A stretch of DNA of 64,000 nt from Arthrobacter sp. Soil736. Its GTDB lineage: Bacteria; Actinomycetota; Actinomycetes; Actinomycetales; Micrococcaceae. Within the stretch, counting starts at the first letter, position 1; every line of letters begins with the position of its first letter. The notes below the pieces were generated by a model. The model saw only the letters and a program-made list of their open reading frames with translations, did not search any database and was not told where the DNA came from. A program made the position numbers and the translations under genes. The stretch is from assembly GCF_001428005.1 (NCBI RefSeq), contig NZ_LMSB01000005.1, forward strand, positions 54,792 to 118,791, read 5' to 3'. This document shows, in pieces, positions 55,942 to 64,000 of this stretch.

Positions 55942-56679
55942 TCAGACCCACTCGGCGGAACGCACCAGGATGCAGCCGGAGTCGGGGCAGAAGACAATCT
56001 CGTCCTCGGCTGCGGCCTTTATTTCGGCGAGGTCGCCGGGGCTCAGCTGCATGCCGGAACCCTCAGACGTGCCGTGGAAGAGCCTGGCAGCGCCAACTCC
56101 CCGCTTGGCCAGCGTTTTCTCGTACACGGCGAGCATTCCCGCATCCAGGCCTGCAGCGAATTCGGCACGCCTGGCGGCCACCTCGGTTGCCTCGGCGGAG
56201 ATTTCGGCAAGGGCGGCGTCGAGTTCCGCACGGATCACACCGAACGATCCCTGGATGTCGTCAACGATGCGCTGCTGGGCCGTCTGCCGTTCACGCAGGC
56301 CGTCCAGCCGCTCCAGCACCTCGAGTTCGACGTCTTCGAGATCGGAGCGCCGCTTGTTGAGCGAGGCGATGTCCTTCTGCAGGGCCACGAGGTCCTTGGA
56401 CAGGCCAGTGCCGCTGTTGAGCCGTGTCTCGTCGCGTTCAATACGGCTGGCCACCTGCTCCACATCGGCCGCGGCGCGCTTCAGTTCCGCTTCCGCGTCA
56501 TGCACGGCCATCTTCGCGGCGCCGAGCTCTCCGTTGGCGATGCCGAGCGCCGCCTGGAGGTCCGCGATCCGGGGGTCTGTTTCAAGGCTGCGGCGGCGGT
56601 TGGACAGGGACCTGAGCCTGGCGTCCAGGCCCTGGAGATCGAGCAACTTCAACTGTTCCGCCGGTGCTGCCTTGGCCAC
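55942..56679 (-). CDS. Coiled-coil protein with degenerate C-terminal zinc ribbon
   Basis: 245 residues. A long antiparallel coiled coil (about 10-175) carries a C-terminal domain related to C4-type zinc-ribbon proteins. Homologues normally have CxxC...CxxC there; here the first pair is replaced by HGTSEGSGM and the second reads CPDSGC, so zinc binding is probably lost or altered. The start is GTG 56679 with GGAGG 5 nt upstream. It is 62 bp downstream of the Nif3-like gene on the same strand, the usual neighbour order. Confidence 0.85.
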   Translation of the reverse strand: MAKAAPAEQLKLLDLQGLDARLRSLSNRRRSLETDPRIADLQAALGIANGELGAAKMAVHDAEAELKRAAADVEQVASRIERDETRLNSGTGLSKDLVALQKDIASLNKRRSDLEDVELEVLERLDGLRERQTAQQRIVDDIQGSFGVIRAELDAALAEISAEATEVAARRAEFAAGLDAGMLAVYEKTLAKRGVGAARLFHGTSEGSGMQLSPGDLAEIKAAAEDEIVFCPDSGCILVRSAEWV

Positions 56680-56740
56680 GATTACCTCCGCTTGTTCCCA
56701 TCCGGCCTGAGCCGGGCACCCCTACGGGGCTTTATAGACT

Positions 56741-57664
56741 CTAGTCCCCGCCGGGAGTCAGAATGAAGTCCCACGGATCGCTGTTGGTGGTGCTCACGCG
56801 GATCTCGACGTCGAGGCCCTGGTCAGCGAGCACGTTTCCGAGCGCGTCCGCGGCAGCCGGAAGCCACAGCCATTCGCTCGCGAAATGCGACACGTCAATA
56901 AGGTAAGGGCGGCCGTTGACTGCGGCTTCACGCGCCTCGGACGCCGGATGGTGCCGGAGGTCGGCCGTGACGAACAGGTCCGCATTGCTGGCCCGAACTT
57001 CGTCCAAGAGCGAGTCTCCCGCCCCGCCGCAGACGGCAATCCGCCGGACCAGGCCGTCCTTGTCGCCGGAGACCCTGACCCCGCCCGCCACCGACGGCAG
57101 GATGCCGAAGACCCGGGCCGCGAAGTCGCCCAGGGTCATTGCCTCGGCGAGGTCGCCGACCCTTCCGATGCCTTCCTCCGGAAGGCCGTTGGCGGCAGGC
57201 GTCAGCGGTGCGACGTTTTCCAGCCCCAGTGCGTCGGCCAGCACGTCAGACACGCCTCCGACGGCGGAATCGCCGTTGGTATGGACGGTCAGCAGCGCCG
57301 TGCCCGACTCAATCAGGCGGTGGACTGCCCTGCCTTTGGCGGTATTCGCCGCGACGGTGGTGACGCCCTTGAGCAGCAGCGGGTGGTGGCTGATGAGCAG
57401 CTCCGCGCCCCATTCGATGGCCTCGTCGATCACCTCAAGCGTGGGATCCACTGCGAACATGACCCGGGTGATTTCAGCGGACGGGTGCCCCGCCACGAGG
57501 CCCACCTCATCCCAGTCCTCCGCCAGTGACTCGGGCCAGAGCTCTTCGACGGCGAGCATGAGCTGCCCGAGCGTGGCTGCATCAGATGATTCCGCGGCAT
57601 CCGCGGCGGCCGGAGCTTCCTCCGGCTCTGCTGCCACGTCACTGTTCACAGGTTCCATACTCAT
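56741..57664 (-). CDS. Nif3-like dinuclear metal centre hexameric protein
   Basis: 307 residues. After a 35-residue acidic N-terminus come DWDEVGLVAGHP, LLISHHPLLLKGV (metal His pair), HTNGDSA and, near the C-terminus, SHFASEWLWLP. These are Nif3/YbgI metal-binding motifs. Proposed as a GTP cyclohydrolase I type 2-like or metal-dependent hydrolase; the actual reaction is unknown. Start ATG 57664 is fixed by TAGGGT 6 nt upstream. Confidence 0.9.
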   Translation of the reverse strand: MSMEPVNSDVAAEPEEAPAAADAAESSDAATLGQLMLAVEELWPESLAEDWDEVGLVAGHPSAEITRVMFAVDPTLEVIDEAIEWGAELLISHHPLLLKGVTTVAANTAKGRAVHRLIESGTALLTVHTNGDSAVGGVSDVLADALGLENVAPLTPAANGLPEEGIGRVGDLAEAMTLGDFAARVFGILPSVAGGVRVSGDKDGLVRRIAVCGGAGDSLLDEVRASNADLFVTADLRHHPASEAREAAVNGRPYLIDVSHFASEWLWLPAAADALGNVLADQGLDVEIRVSTTNSDPWDFILTPGGD

Positions 57665-57670
57665 ACTTTT

Positions 57671-57676
57671 ACCCTA
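57671..57676 (-). promoter_or_regulatory. -10 element (TAGGGT) of the Nif3-like gene
   Basis: Lies 6 nt before ATG 57664; no SD. Confidence 0.6.
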
Positions 57677-57758
57677 CAGTCGCCTCTGGCCCGCGGCCGT
57701 TACGAGCCCGTAGGGTTACTAGGGGAATCATCCGCACGCCTGAACCATTGAAGAGGAC

Positions 57759-58283
57759 ATGAAAACTTTTGTGCTTGGCGGAGGATGCTTCTGGTGCCTC
57801 GACGCCGTCTACCAGAAAACGAAGGGCGTCACGTCCGTCGTCTCGGGATACACCGGAGGCCACGACCGCCACCCGGACTACTACTCCGTCTGCTCAGGCA
57901 TCACCGGCCACGCGGAGGTCGTTGCCGTCACCTTCGACGAAGACGTTATCCCCGCCGAAGTCATCCTGGACATGTTCTTCGCACTGCACGACCCCACAAC
58001 GCTCAACCGCCAGGGATACGACGTCGGCACGCAGTACCGCTCCTCCATGTTCTATGAGACCACCGAGGAGAAGATCCTCTTTGAGGAAGCGATCGAGCGG
58101 AACCAGGCCCTGTGGTCACGGCCGATCGTGACCGAGGTCAGCCGGCTTCCTGACTTCTATCCCGCGGAAAATATTCACCAGAACTTTTACGCCAAGTTCC
58201 CCGAGGAGGGTTACTGCCAGGTCATCATCAACCCCAAGCTGGCGAAGGCGCGGAAATATTACTCTGCATGGCTTAATGCTTAG
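57759..58283 (+). CDS. msrA: Peptide methionine sulfoxide reductase A
   Basis: 174 residues. GGGCFWCLDAVYQ carries the catalytic Cys (near residue 10); SGYTGGHDRHPDY and the GYCQVIINPKLAKARK C-terminus match MsrA. It reduces the S-form of methionine sulfoxide. GAGGA precedes ATG 57759. Divergent from the Nif3-like gene. Confidence 0.95.
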   Translation: MKTFVLGGGCFWCLDAVYQKTKGVTSVVSGYTGGHDRHPDYYSVCSGITGHAEVVAVTFDEDVIPAEVILDMFFALHDPTTLNRQGYDVGTQYRSSMFYETTEEKILFEEAIERNQALWSRPIVTEVSRLPDFYPAENIHQNFYAKFPEEGYCQVIINPKLAKARKYYSAWLNA

Positions 58284-58348
58284 CAGGGTCGCTCGCGCCC
58301 TCGTTAGGCTGACCAAAGTATTCCCTCCTGAGAGATAGGCGTAAGTAC

Positions 58349-59284
58349 ATGGCACGGATCTACGACGATGTAACGCAGCTGGTAGGCGGCACCCCCCTGG
58401 TCAGGCTCAACCGGCTGACCGAAGGCCTGGACGCCCAGGTGGCCGTCAAGCTCGAGTTCTACAACCCGGCCAACAGCGTCAAGGACCGCATCGGCGTCGC
58501 CATCATCGACGCCGCAGAAAAGTCCGGCGCACTCAAGCCCGGCGGAACCATCGTTGAAGGCACGTCCGGCAACACCGGCATTGCGCTGGCCATGGTGGGT
58601 GCGGCCCGCGGCTACAAGGTCATCCTGACCATGCCGGAGACCATGTCCACCGAACGCCGTGTCATGCTGCGCGCCTTTGGTGCTGAGATCGTGCTGACCC
58701 CGGGCTCCGAAGGCATGCGCGGCGCCGTGGAGAAGGCCCAGGAAATCGTTGCCAACACGGAGAACTCCATCTGGGCCCAGCAGTTCGCCAACGAGGCCAA
58801 CCCGGAGATCCACCGCAAGACCACCGCCGAGGAAATCTGGGAAGACACCGACGGCAAGGTCGACATCTTCGTCTCTGGCATCGGCACCGGCGGAACCATC
58901 ACCGGCGTCGGCCAGGTCCTGAAGGAGCGCAAGCCCGAGGTCCAGATCGTGGCCGTCGAGCCCAAGGACTCCCCCATCCTCAACGGCGGCGCACCGGGCC
59001 CGCACAAGATTCAGGGCCTCGGTGCCAACTTCATTCCGGAGCTCCTGGACACCAACGTCTACGACGAGGTCTTGGACGCCACCCTTGAGGACTCCGTGGC
59101 CGTGGCCCGGGAACTCGGCATCAAGGAAGGCATCCTCGGCGGCATCTCGTCCGGAGCCATCGTCTGGGGCGCACTGGAACTCGCCAAGCGCCCGGAGAAT
59201 GCGGGCAAGCTCATTGTGGCGGTCGTCTGCGACTTCGGTGAGCGTTACATCTCCACCGTCCTCTATGACGACATCCGGGGCTAA
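58349..59284 (+). CDS. cysK: Cysteine synthase (O-acetylserine sulfhydrylase)
   Basis: 311 residues, PLP fold-type II. Lys45 in [10 protein letters not shown] binds [13 protein letters not shown] holds the phosphate; [10 protein letters not shown] and SSGAIVWG close the site. It makes cysteine from O-acetylserine and sulfide. Followed 29 bp later by serine acetyltransferase, so the pathway's last two enzymes are co-encoded. Confidence 0.96.
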   Translation: MARIYDDVTQLVGGTPLVRLNRLTEGLDAQVAVKLEFYNPANSVKDRIGVAIIDAAEKSGALKPGGTIVEGTSGNTGIALAMVGAARGYKVILTMPETMSTERRVMLRAFGAEIVLTPGSEGMRGAVEKAQEIVANTENSIWAQQFANEANPEIHRKTTAEEIWEDTDGKVDIFVSGIGTGGTITGVGQVLKERKPEVQIVAVEPKDSPILNGGAPGPHKIQGLGANFIPELLDTNVYDEVLDATLEDSVAVARELGIKEGILGGISSGAIVWGALELAKRPENAGKLIVAVVCDFGERYISTVLYDDIRG

Positions 59285-59313
59285 GCCTTTCCGTTTCCTG
59301 TAGAAAGATCTTT

Positions 59314-59898
59314 GTGGGCTTCTTCGCAAGACTTAAGGAAGACCTCGACGCCGCCCGGTCCCACGACCCGGCGGCTCGAGGTTCTTTTGAGAACTTTTTC
59401 GCCTATTCCGGGCTCCACGCCATCTGGGCGCACCGGCTGACGCACAAGCTGTGGCAGCACCCGCCACTTCGGTTCCCGGCACGGCTCATTTCGCAGCTGG
59501 CCCGGTTCCTGACGGGAATCGAGATCCATCCGGGTGCCACGATCGGACGCCGGTTCTTCATCGACCACGGCATGGGCGTGGTGATCGGCGAGACAGCCGA
59601 AATCGGCGAAGACGTGATGATCTATCACGGCGTGACCCTGGGCGGCAGGTCCCTCGCGAAGGTGAAGCGCCACCCCACCATCGAGGACCGCGTCACGATC
59701 GGGGCGGGGGCGAAGATTCTCGGACCCATCACGATCGGACGGGACAGCGCAGTGGGCGCCAACGCCGTCGTCGTCAAGGATGCGCCGCCGGAGTCCATCG
59801 TGACCGGCGTTCCGGCCAGCTGGCGCCACCGTGACGCCCAGCGTGAGACCAAACCGGCCGTGGACCCGGCCGAGTATTACATCGAATACCGGATCTGA
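59314..59898 (+). CDS. cysE: Serine O-acetyltransferase (short EpsC-type)
   Basis: 194 residues. A helical N-terminus is followed by left-handed beta-helix hexapeptide repeats ([40 protein letters not shown]) with the catalytic His in IDHGMG and YHGVTLG. It makes O-acetylserine for CysK. The start is GTG 59314 ([10 protein letters not shown]). The short C-terminus still ends in hydrophobic residues (YIEYRI), compatible with CysK binding. Confidence 0.95.
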   Translation: MGFFARLKEDLDAARSHDPAARGSFENFFAYSGLHAIWAHRLTHKLWQHPPLRFPARLISQLARFLTGIEIHPGATIGRRFFIDHGMGVVIGETAEIGEDVMIYHGVTLGGRSLAKVKRHPTIEDRVTIGAGAKILGPITIGRDSAVGANAVVVKDAPPESIVTGVPASWRHRDAQRETKPAVDPAEYYIEYRI

Positions 59899-59917
59899 GG
59901 AGCTACGGGATCTGCGC

Positions 59918-60277
59918 CTAGTCCACGCAGAGGCAGAACGGATGGCTGGCCGGGTCGAGGAAGACGCGGAAGGTTGTACCGGGCTGGGTGTCCGCTTTGG
60001 TGCCGCCCAGCTCGATCACCGCTTTCTCACCTTCGTCCAGGTCCTCCACCATCAGGTCGAGATGCATCTGCTGCGGCACGGTCTGGCTTGGCCAGTCCGG
60101 CGCCCGGTAGCCGTCGACCTGCTGAAACGAAATGCAGTCGCTGCCGTCGTCAGGGCGGATCTCGGCCCAGGTAGGGTCGGCCTTCACCTTCCAGCCGAGC
60201 AGTGCACCGTAGAAGGCCGCGAGGGCCCCTGCGTCAGGGCAGTCAATTACGAGTCCTGGGAAGCGCGCGATAGCCAT
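59918..60277 (-). CDS. VOC (glyoxalase/bleomycin-resistance-like) family protein
   Basis: 119 residues. One paired beta-alpha-beta-beta-beta module set: VIDCPDAGALAAFYGALLGW, then QMHLDLMVEDLDE and FRVFLDPASHPFCLC. These carry candidate metal ligands (His, Glu). Substrate unknown. The start ATG 60277 is fixed by TAGGAT 6 nt upstream (leaderless). Confidence 0.88.
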   Translation of the reverse strand: MAIARFPGLVIDCPDAGALAAFYGALLGWKVKADPTWAEIRPDDGSDCISFQQVDGYRAPDWPSQTVPQQMHLDLMVEDLDEGEKAVIELGGTKADTQPGTTFRVFLDPASHPFCLCVD

Positions 60278-60283
60278 ACCGGC

Positions 60284-60289
60284 ATCCTA
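60284..60289 (-). promoter_or_regulatory. -10 element (TAGGAT) of the VOC gene
   Basis: Lies 6 nt before ATG 60277. Confidence 0.6.
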
Positions 60290-60370
60290 CAGCCGCCCCA
60301 AACTGGGCCCATCGCGTTTAAGGCCACAGGAATCGGTGCCGCTGGCACGCCCCCGGCTCCGCCAATCACG

Positions 60371-61204
60371 TCAGCGCGCGACGCGTTTGAGGACGGCCAT
60401 GACCGCGGCGTCGTACACCCGGTCCGGCAGGATCCGCCGCAACGCCAGGATCGCGGCCGCGCCCCTGCCCACGGGATAGCGCGTTTTGGGGCGCGCCGAA
60501 GTGGCGGCATGCAGGACCGCGTCGGCAACGACTTCCGGGTGCGTAGACGTGGCCGGTTTGTCGGTGGACGCCAGCACGGCGGCCATCTCCTTTGCCTGGT
60601 CCATGTACGGGCCGCGCCCGGAGCTGGCCAGCAGCCCCTCAGCGGAGATACGCCCCCACTCCGTCAGGGTGCTGGCGGGTTCGATGATTGAGACGCCGAC
60701 GCCGTGCGGCTTCAGTTCGAGCCGCAGGGCATCGCTAAGGCCTTCGACGGCGAATTTGGTGGCGTGGTACCAGGTGCCGAGCGGCTCGTAGAACTTTCCG
60801 CCGATGGACGAGATATTGATGATCCGTCCCTGCCCCGCGGCGCGCATGGCCGGCAGGACCAGCTGGGTCATCCGGGCGAGGCCAAAGACGTTGACTTCGA
60901 ACTGCCGCCTGCCCTCCGCCAGGTCCACTTCCTCCAGCGCACCGAAGGAGCCGTAGCCGGCGTTGTTCACCAGGACGTCGATCCGCGCGTGTGCATCCAG
61001 GACGGTGCCGACGGCGTTTTGCATCGACTCATCGTCCGTGACGTCCAGTTGCAGGACGTTGACGCCGTGGGCTTTGAGGGGTTCCATCCTGTCCACGCGC
61101 CGCGCCCCGGCGTAGACAGTGAATCCGTTGCTGGCGAGCTTTATTGCCGCTTCAAATCCAATGCCTGTGGATGCTCCGGTGACGAACGCTACTGGCTGGG
61201 ACAC
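60371..61204 (-). CDS. Short-chain dehydrogenase/reductase
   Basis: 277 residues, classical SDR: TGASTGIGFEA near 10-20, NNAGYGSFG near 85, ISSIGG and YHATKFAVEG (Tyr/Lys). The C-terminal extension (RYPVGRGAAAILALRRILPD) resembles enzymes acting on steroid-like or acyl substrates. The specific reaction is unknown. The start is GTG 61204 with GGAG 7 nt upstream. Confidence 0.9.
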   Translation of the reverse strand: MSQPVAFVTGASTGIGFEAAIKLASNGFTVYAGARRVDRMEPLKAHGVNVLQLDVTDDESMQNAVGTVLDAHARIDVLVNNAGYGSFGALEEVDLAEGRRQFEVNVFGLARMTQLVLPAMRAAGQGRIINISSIGGKFYEPLGTWYHATKFAVEGLSDALRLELKPHGVGVSIIEPASTLTEWGRISAEGLLASSGRGPYMDQAKEMAAVLASTDKPATSTHPEVVADAVLHAATSARPKTRYPVGRGAAAILALRRILPDRVYDAAVMAVLKRVAR

Positions 61205-61263
61205 TCGTGACTCCTAGATTGGGGAACGGTGTTCGGCGGAACAGCTGGCGCCGGACACACCTG

Positions 61264-61303
61264 CGGCCGGCACCTCCCCAGAGTATCGGGGAAGTGCCGG
61301 CCG
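61264..61303. terminator. Terminator between gnd and the SDR gene
   Basis: CGGCCGGCACCTCCCC (61264-61279) pairs with 61288-61303 with one mismatch around an 8-nt loop, 51 bp past the gnd stop. Confidence 0.82.
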
Positions 61304-61354
61304 TTGGTGTCAGAACGTTCCGGCGTCTAACCGGTGACTAGGCCGATCCAGTGA

Positions 61355-62791
61355 CTAGTGGGTGTCCACTGCCTCGATCTCGGACTTGTCCTCGCCCCAC
61401 AGGGTGTGGAACGTGCCTTCGGCGTCAACACGGCCGTAGGTGTGGGCGCCGAACAGGTCGCGCTGGCCCTGGATCACGGCAGCAGGCAGGCGCTTGCGGC
61501 GCAGCCCGTCGTAGTAAGCCAGCGAAGAGGAGAAGACCGGTACCGGGATACCCAGCTGCACAGCCGTGGCAACCACGCGGCGCCAGGCCGGCAGGACGTC
61601 AGCGATCGCCTTGGTGAAGGCCGGGGCGAACAGCAGGTTGGCGGGCTTCTCGTCCGCGGCGTAGGCCTTGGTGATTTCCTTGAGCAGTTCCGCACGGATG
61701 ATGCAGCCGCCGCGCCACAGCGAGGCGATCTCGTCCAGCTTCAGGTCCCAGCCGTATTCCTTGGCTGCGGAGGTCAGCATGTCCAGGCCCTGGGCGTAGG
61801 AGACCAGCTTGGAGGCGTACAGCGCCTGGCGGACGTCCTCAACGAACGTCTCCGGAACCTCGACGGCGATTTCTTCGCCGGCGAGGAGTTCCTGGGCCAG
61901 CTTGCGCTGCTCAGCCTGCGAGGACAGGGCGCGTGCGAACACGGATTCGGCGATGCCCGACGTCGGGGATCCCAGCTCGAGCGCTGAGATGACCGTCCAG
62001 CGGCCGGTGCCCTTCTGGCCGGCTGCGTCCACGACGACATCCACGAACGGCTTGCCCGTGCGGGTGTCCACGTGGCCCAGGACCTCGGCGGAGATTTCAA
62101 TCAGGAACGAGGCGAGCTCGCCCTTGTTCCACTCGGCGAAGATCTTCGACTGCTCGGCCGGTTCGATGCCGGCGCCGGAGCGGAGGAGGTCGAAGGCCTC
62201 GCCGATGACCTGCATGTCGGCGTATTCGATGCCGTTGTGGACCATCTTGACGAAGTGGCCGGCGCCGTCGGTGCCGATCCAGGCGCAGCAGGGCTGGCCG
62301 TCAACGTTGGCGGCGATCTTTTCCAGCAGCGGGCCGAGGGCGTCGTAGGACTCCTTGGAACCGCCGGGCATGATGGACGGGCCGTTGAGTGCGCCCTCCT
62401 CCCCGCCGGAGACACCGATGCCGACGAAGTGCAGGTCCTTCTTGGCCAGGGCGGCTTCGCGGCGGCGGGTGTCCTCGTAGTGCGAGTTGCCGGCGTCGAT
62501 GATGATGTCGCCCGCCTCGAGCAGCGGTTCGAGCTGCTCGATCACGGAGTCAACCGGCTTGCCGGCCTTGACCATGATCAGGACCCGGCGTGGCTTCTCC
62601 AGCGAATTGACGAGCTCTTGAAGGCTTTCGGTACGGACGAAGTCGCCTTCGTGGCCGTACTTTTCCAGCAGTGTGTCGGTCTTCTCTACAGACCGGTTGT
62701 GCAGGGCAACGGTGAAGCCGTTCCGGGCCAGGTTGCGGGCAAGGTTGGCGCCCATCACCGCAAGGCCGGTGACACCGATGTGTGCTGACAT
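61355..62791 (-). CDS. gnd: 6-phosphogluconate dehydrogenase (decarboxylating)
   Basis: 478 residues. GVTGLAVMGANLARNLARNG is the NADP-binding loop; SGGEEGALNGPSIMPGG and KMVHNGIEYADMQ hold substrate and catalytic Lys. The all-helical C-terminal domain includes LWRGGCIIRAELL. It forms ribulose-5-phosphate, CO2 and NADPH. ATG 62791 has GGAG at 5 nt; a TTG codon 3 bp further up is unlikely. Divergent from a FadR-type regulator. Confidence 0.96.
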   Translation of the reverse strand: MSAHIGVTGLAVMGANLARNLARNGFTVALHNRSVEKTDTLLEKYGHEGDFVRTESLQELVNSLEKPRRVLIMVKAGKPVDSVIEQLEPLLEAGDIIIDAGNSHYEDTRRREAALAKKDLHFVGIGVSGGEEGALNGPSIMPGGSKESYDALGPLLEKIAANVDGQPCCAWIGTDGAGHFVKMVHNGIEYADMQVIGEAFDLLRSGAGIEPAEQSKIFAEWNKGELASFLIEISAEVLGHVDTRTGKPFVDVVVDAAGQKGTGRWTVISALELGSPTSGIAESVFARALSSQAEQRKLAQELLAGEEIAVEVPETFVEDVRQALYASKLVSYAQGLDMLTSAAKEYGWDLKLDEIASLWRGGCIIRAELLKEITKAYAADEKPANLLFAPAFTKAIADVLPAWRRVVATAVQLGIPVPVFSSSLAYYDGLRRKRLPAAVIQGQRDLFGAHTYGRVDAEGTFHTLWGEDKSEIEAVDTH

Positions 62792-63029
62792 CAAAACTCC
62801 AATTCATTTCTGTGCAACGTGTGCAATGGGTCCCGCACGTCCTGCGGAACACGCTTAAGGCAAAGTGGCTGTGAATAAACCATATGTATTGCGGGCCACG
62901 TGGGGAAAGTGGCGCCCACGTAGTGGAAAGACGCGCGTCACAAACAGTCTATGATGTGCGGCGCCGCGCGCGCCCGCGGCCCGGGCGGCGCGGGAAACAA
63001 ACCGGCGCCGCCCGATTATGCTTACCAAT
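62792..63029. promoter_or_regulatory. Divergent promoter region of gnd and the FadR-type gene
   Basis: 238 bp. An inverted pair ACGTGGG (62898-62904) and CCCACGT (62915-62921), 10 bp apart, is a possible regulator site. TATGCT (63017-63022) is the regulator's -10. No gene is visible. Confidence 0.45.
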
Positions 63030-63758
63030 ATGTCAACCAGCCTCCATCACCGTGCCATCGAGCACCTGGGAACCCGAATCGTCGGCGGCAGCCTCCCGAC
63101 GGGCCATGTCATGCTGGCGGAGCAGCTGGAGGACGAGCTCAAAGTGTCCCGCTCAGTGGTCCGTGAGGCCGTCCGGGTGCTCCAGTCGCTCGGCCTGGTG
63201 GAAACCACCAAGCGCGTGGGAATCAGGGTCCTCCCGCCCCACCGCTGGAACCCCTTCGACCCCCAGGTCATCCGCTGGCGGCTGGCCAGTGACGGCCGCG
63301 GCGCACAGCTAAGGTCGCTCGCGGAACTGCGGTCCGCCGTCGAACCCGTTGCCGCGGAGCTCGCCGCCGTGAACGCTCCGGACGATCTCCGCAGGGAGCT
63401 GCTGGAGGTGTCCCTCGCCATGCGCGACGCCGGCCAGGCCGGCGACGTGCCGCGGTTCCTGGAACTGGACATCCAGTTCCACTCGCTGCTGCTCAGCGGG
63501 TCCGGCAACGAAATGTTCGCCAACCTCGTTGGCCAGGTGGCCGAGACGCTGACCGGCCGCACGGTGCACGGGCTGATGCCGGACCGCCCGCGCGACGTCG
63601 TCCTCCAGTGGCACCTGGACGTTGCCAAGGCCATTTTCACAGGCGACGCAGCGGAAGCCCGCGAGGCGTCCAGCATGATCATGCGCCAGACGATCTCGGA
63701 GATGGAGCCGGTGTGGATGGAGCAGCCGCGGGTCTTCGTCCCGGTGCCCCGCCGCTAG
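63030..63758 (+). CDS. FadR/GntR-family transcriptional regulator
   Basis: 242 residues. GntR-type winged helix at about 15-70 (EQLEDELKVSRSVVREAVRV, LQSLGLVETTKRVGIRVLP), then the all-helical FCD effector domain with a His/Asp metal-site pattern (LELDIQFHSLLL). Next to gnd and an idonate dehydrogenase it likely senses gluconate or a related acid. ATG 63030 is preferred to 63018 because TATGCT 7 nt upstream would overlap the longer start. Its TAG stop overlaps the opposing gene's stop (CTAG). Confidence 0.88.
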   Translation: MSTSLHHRAIEHLGTRIVGGSLPTGHVMLAEQLEDELKVSRSVVREAVRVLQSLGLVETTKRVGIRVLPPHRWNPFDPQVIRWRLASDGRGAQLRSLAELRSAVEPVAAELAAVNAPDDLRRELLEVSLAMRDAGQAGDVPRFLELDIQFHSLLLSGSGNEMFANLVGQVAETLTGRTVHGLMPDRPRDVVLQWHLDVAKAIFTGDAAEAREASSMIMRQTISEMEPVWMEQPRVFVPVPRR

Positions 63759-64000
63759 CTACCCAACGCGAAGCTCAGCAGCACCTTGCCGGATTCGGCG
63801 GAGTTGCGGGCGACGCCGAAGGCTTCGAGGGCCGCTTCCACCGGGAACTCGTGGGTGATGACCGGGTCGATGTGGAGGGTGCCGTCGGCCAGGGCGGCGA
63901 TGACGTCGTCGATTTCGTCGTTGAAGCGGAAGGAGCCCTTGAGTTCGAGTTCGCGGGTGATGGCCAGGGAGATCAGGACCGGCTGCGGGCCGGTGGGCAG
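63755..64000 (-). CDS. Zinc-type alcohol dehydrogenase, L-idonate 5-dehydrogenase-like (partial)
   Basis: The last 81 codons are visible, running into the window edge. ELELKGSFRFNDEIDDVIAA, LHIDPVITHEFPVEAALEAF and ARNSAESGKVLLSF match the C-terminal end of medium-chain L-idonate/sorbitol-type dehydrogenases. The catalytic zinc domain is outside the window. With gnd and the FadR regulator it suggests an idonate/gluconate catabolism locus. Confidence 0.78.
   Translation of the reverse strand: MPTGPQPVLISLAITRELELKGSFRFNDEIDDVIAALADGTLHIDPVITHEFPVEAALEAFGVARNSAESGKVLLSFALGS

Overview
The window is a 64 kb stretch of high-GC actinobacterial chromosome. Mycothiol-linked chemistry, a ClgR-type clp locus, an MptB-like mannosyltransferase, leaderless genes and the gene repertoire point to Micrococcaceae (Arthrobacter/Pseudarthrobacter type). 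That placement is inferred from family resemblance, not from a search. Most of the window is ordinary core chromosome.

Layout. 1-3041: an RNase E/G gene cut by the window edge. 3505-4188: a VKOR-type thiol oxidase. 4277-10170: a leftward operon ileS-folC-DUF4233-ndk behind a translational T-box leader whose anti-SD/SD hairpin can be read directly. 10256-13388: an exo/endonuclease-phosphatase protein, a secreted glycerophosphodiesterase and a short-chain dehydrogenase. 13426-15975: a 2.5 kb segment between 35-bp direct repeats. It carries a small protein, an ECF sigma/anti-sigma/secreted-protein operon and a broken integrase N-terminus; the right repeat overlaps the 3' end of a DUF488 gene. 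16409-21364: valS, a GH15 glycosidase and a low-GC gap. 21365-26557: a mycothiol-dependent DsbA-like protein, clpX, clpP2, clpP1 and tig, with a ClgR-like operator. 26638-26956: tRNA-Pro, tRNA-Gly and a strong terminator.

26998-40210: DNA glycosylase, rpiB, membrane protein, pepN, OsmC, MscS, truncated globin, thioesterase II, EttA, lipoprotein, SSB, tRNA-Arg, LapA-like and SRPBCC proteins. 40355-41895: a decaying sugar-catabolism locus, with a frameshifted TIM-barrel isomerase and DUF993 and LacI genes fused tail-out by an internal deletion. 41947-49664: acetyltransferase, aldose epimerase with a LacI-type operator, map, a frameshifted DNA-alkylation-repair gene, mptB, orn, tRNA-His, def, an HNH nuclease and a small protein. 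49799-54724: a long-form GAPDH, RNase P RNA, an SPFH protein, a lipoprotein esterase and yaaA. 54787-55933: an IS630-family element sitting in one arm of a palindromic terminator. 55942-64000: a coiled-coil/zinc-ribbon-like protein, a Nif3-like protein, msrA, cysK-cysE, a VOC protein, an SDR, gnd, a FadR-type regulator and a partial idonate dehydrogenase (gluconate/idonate and pentose-phosphate metabolism).

Two themes run through the window. At least 16 genes have a TANNNT hexamer exactly 6-7 nt before the start codon, the signature of leaderless transcripts; this fixes several start codons. Many convergent gene pairs are separated by long, nearly perfect hairpins. The least ordinary parts are the repeat-flanked sigma-factor segment, the deletion/frameshift scar at 40.3-41.9 kb and the IS-split palindrome.
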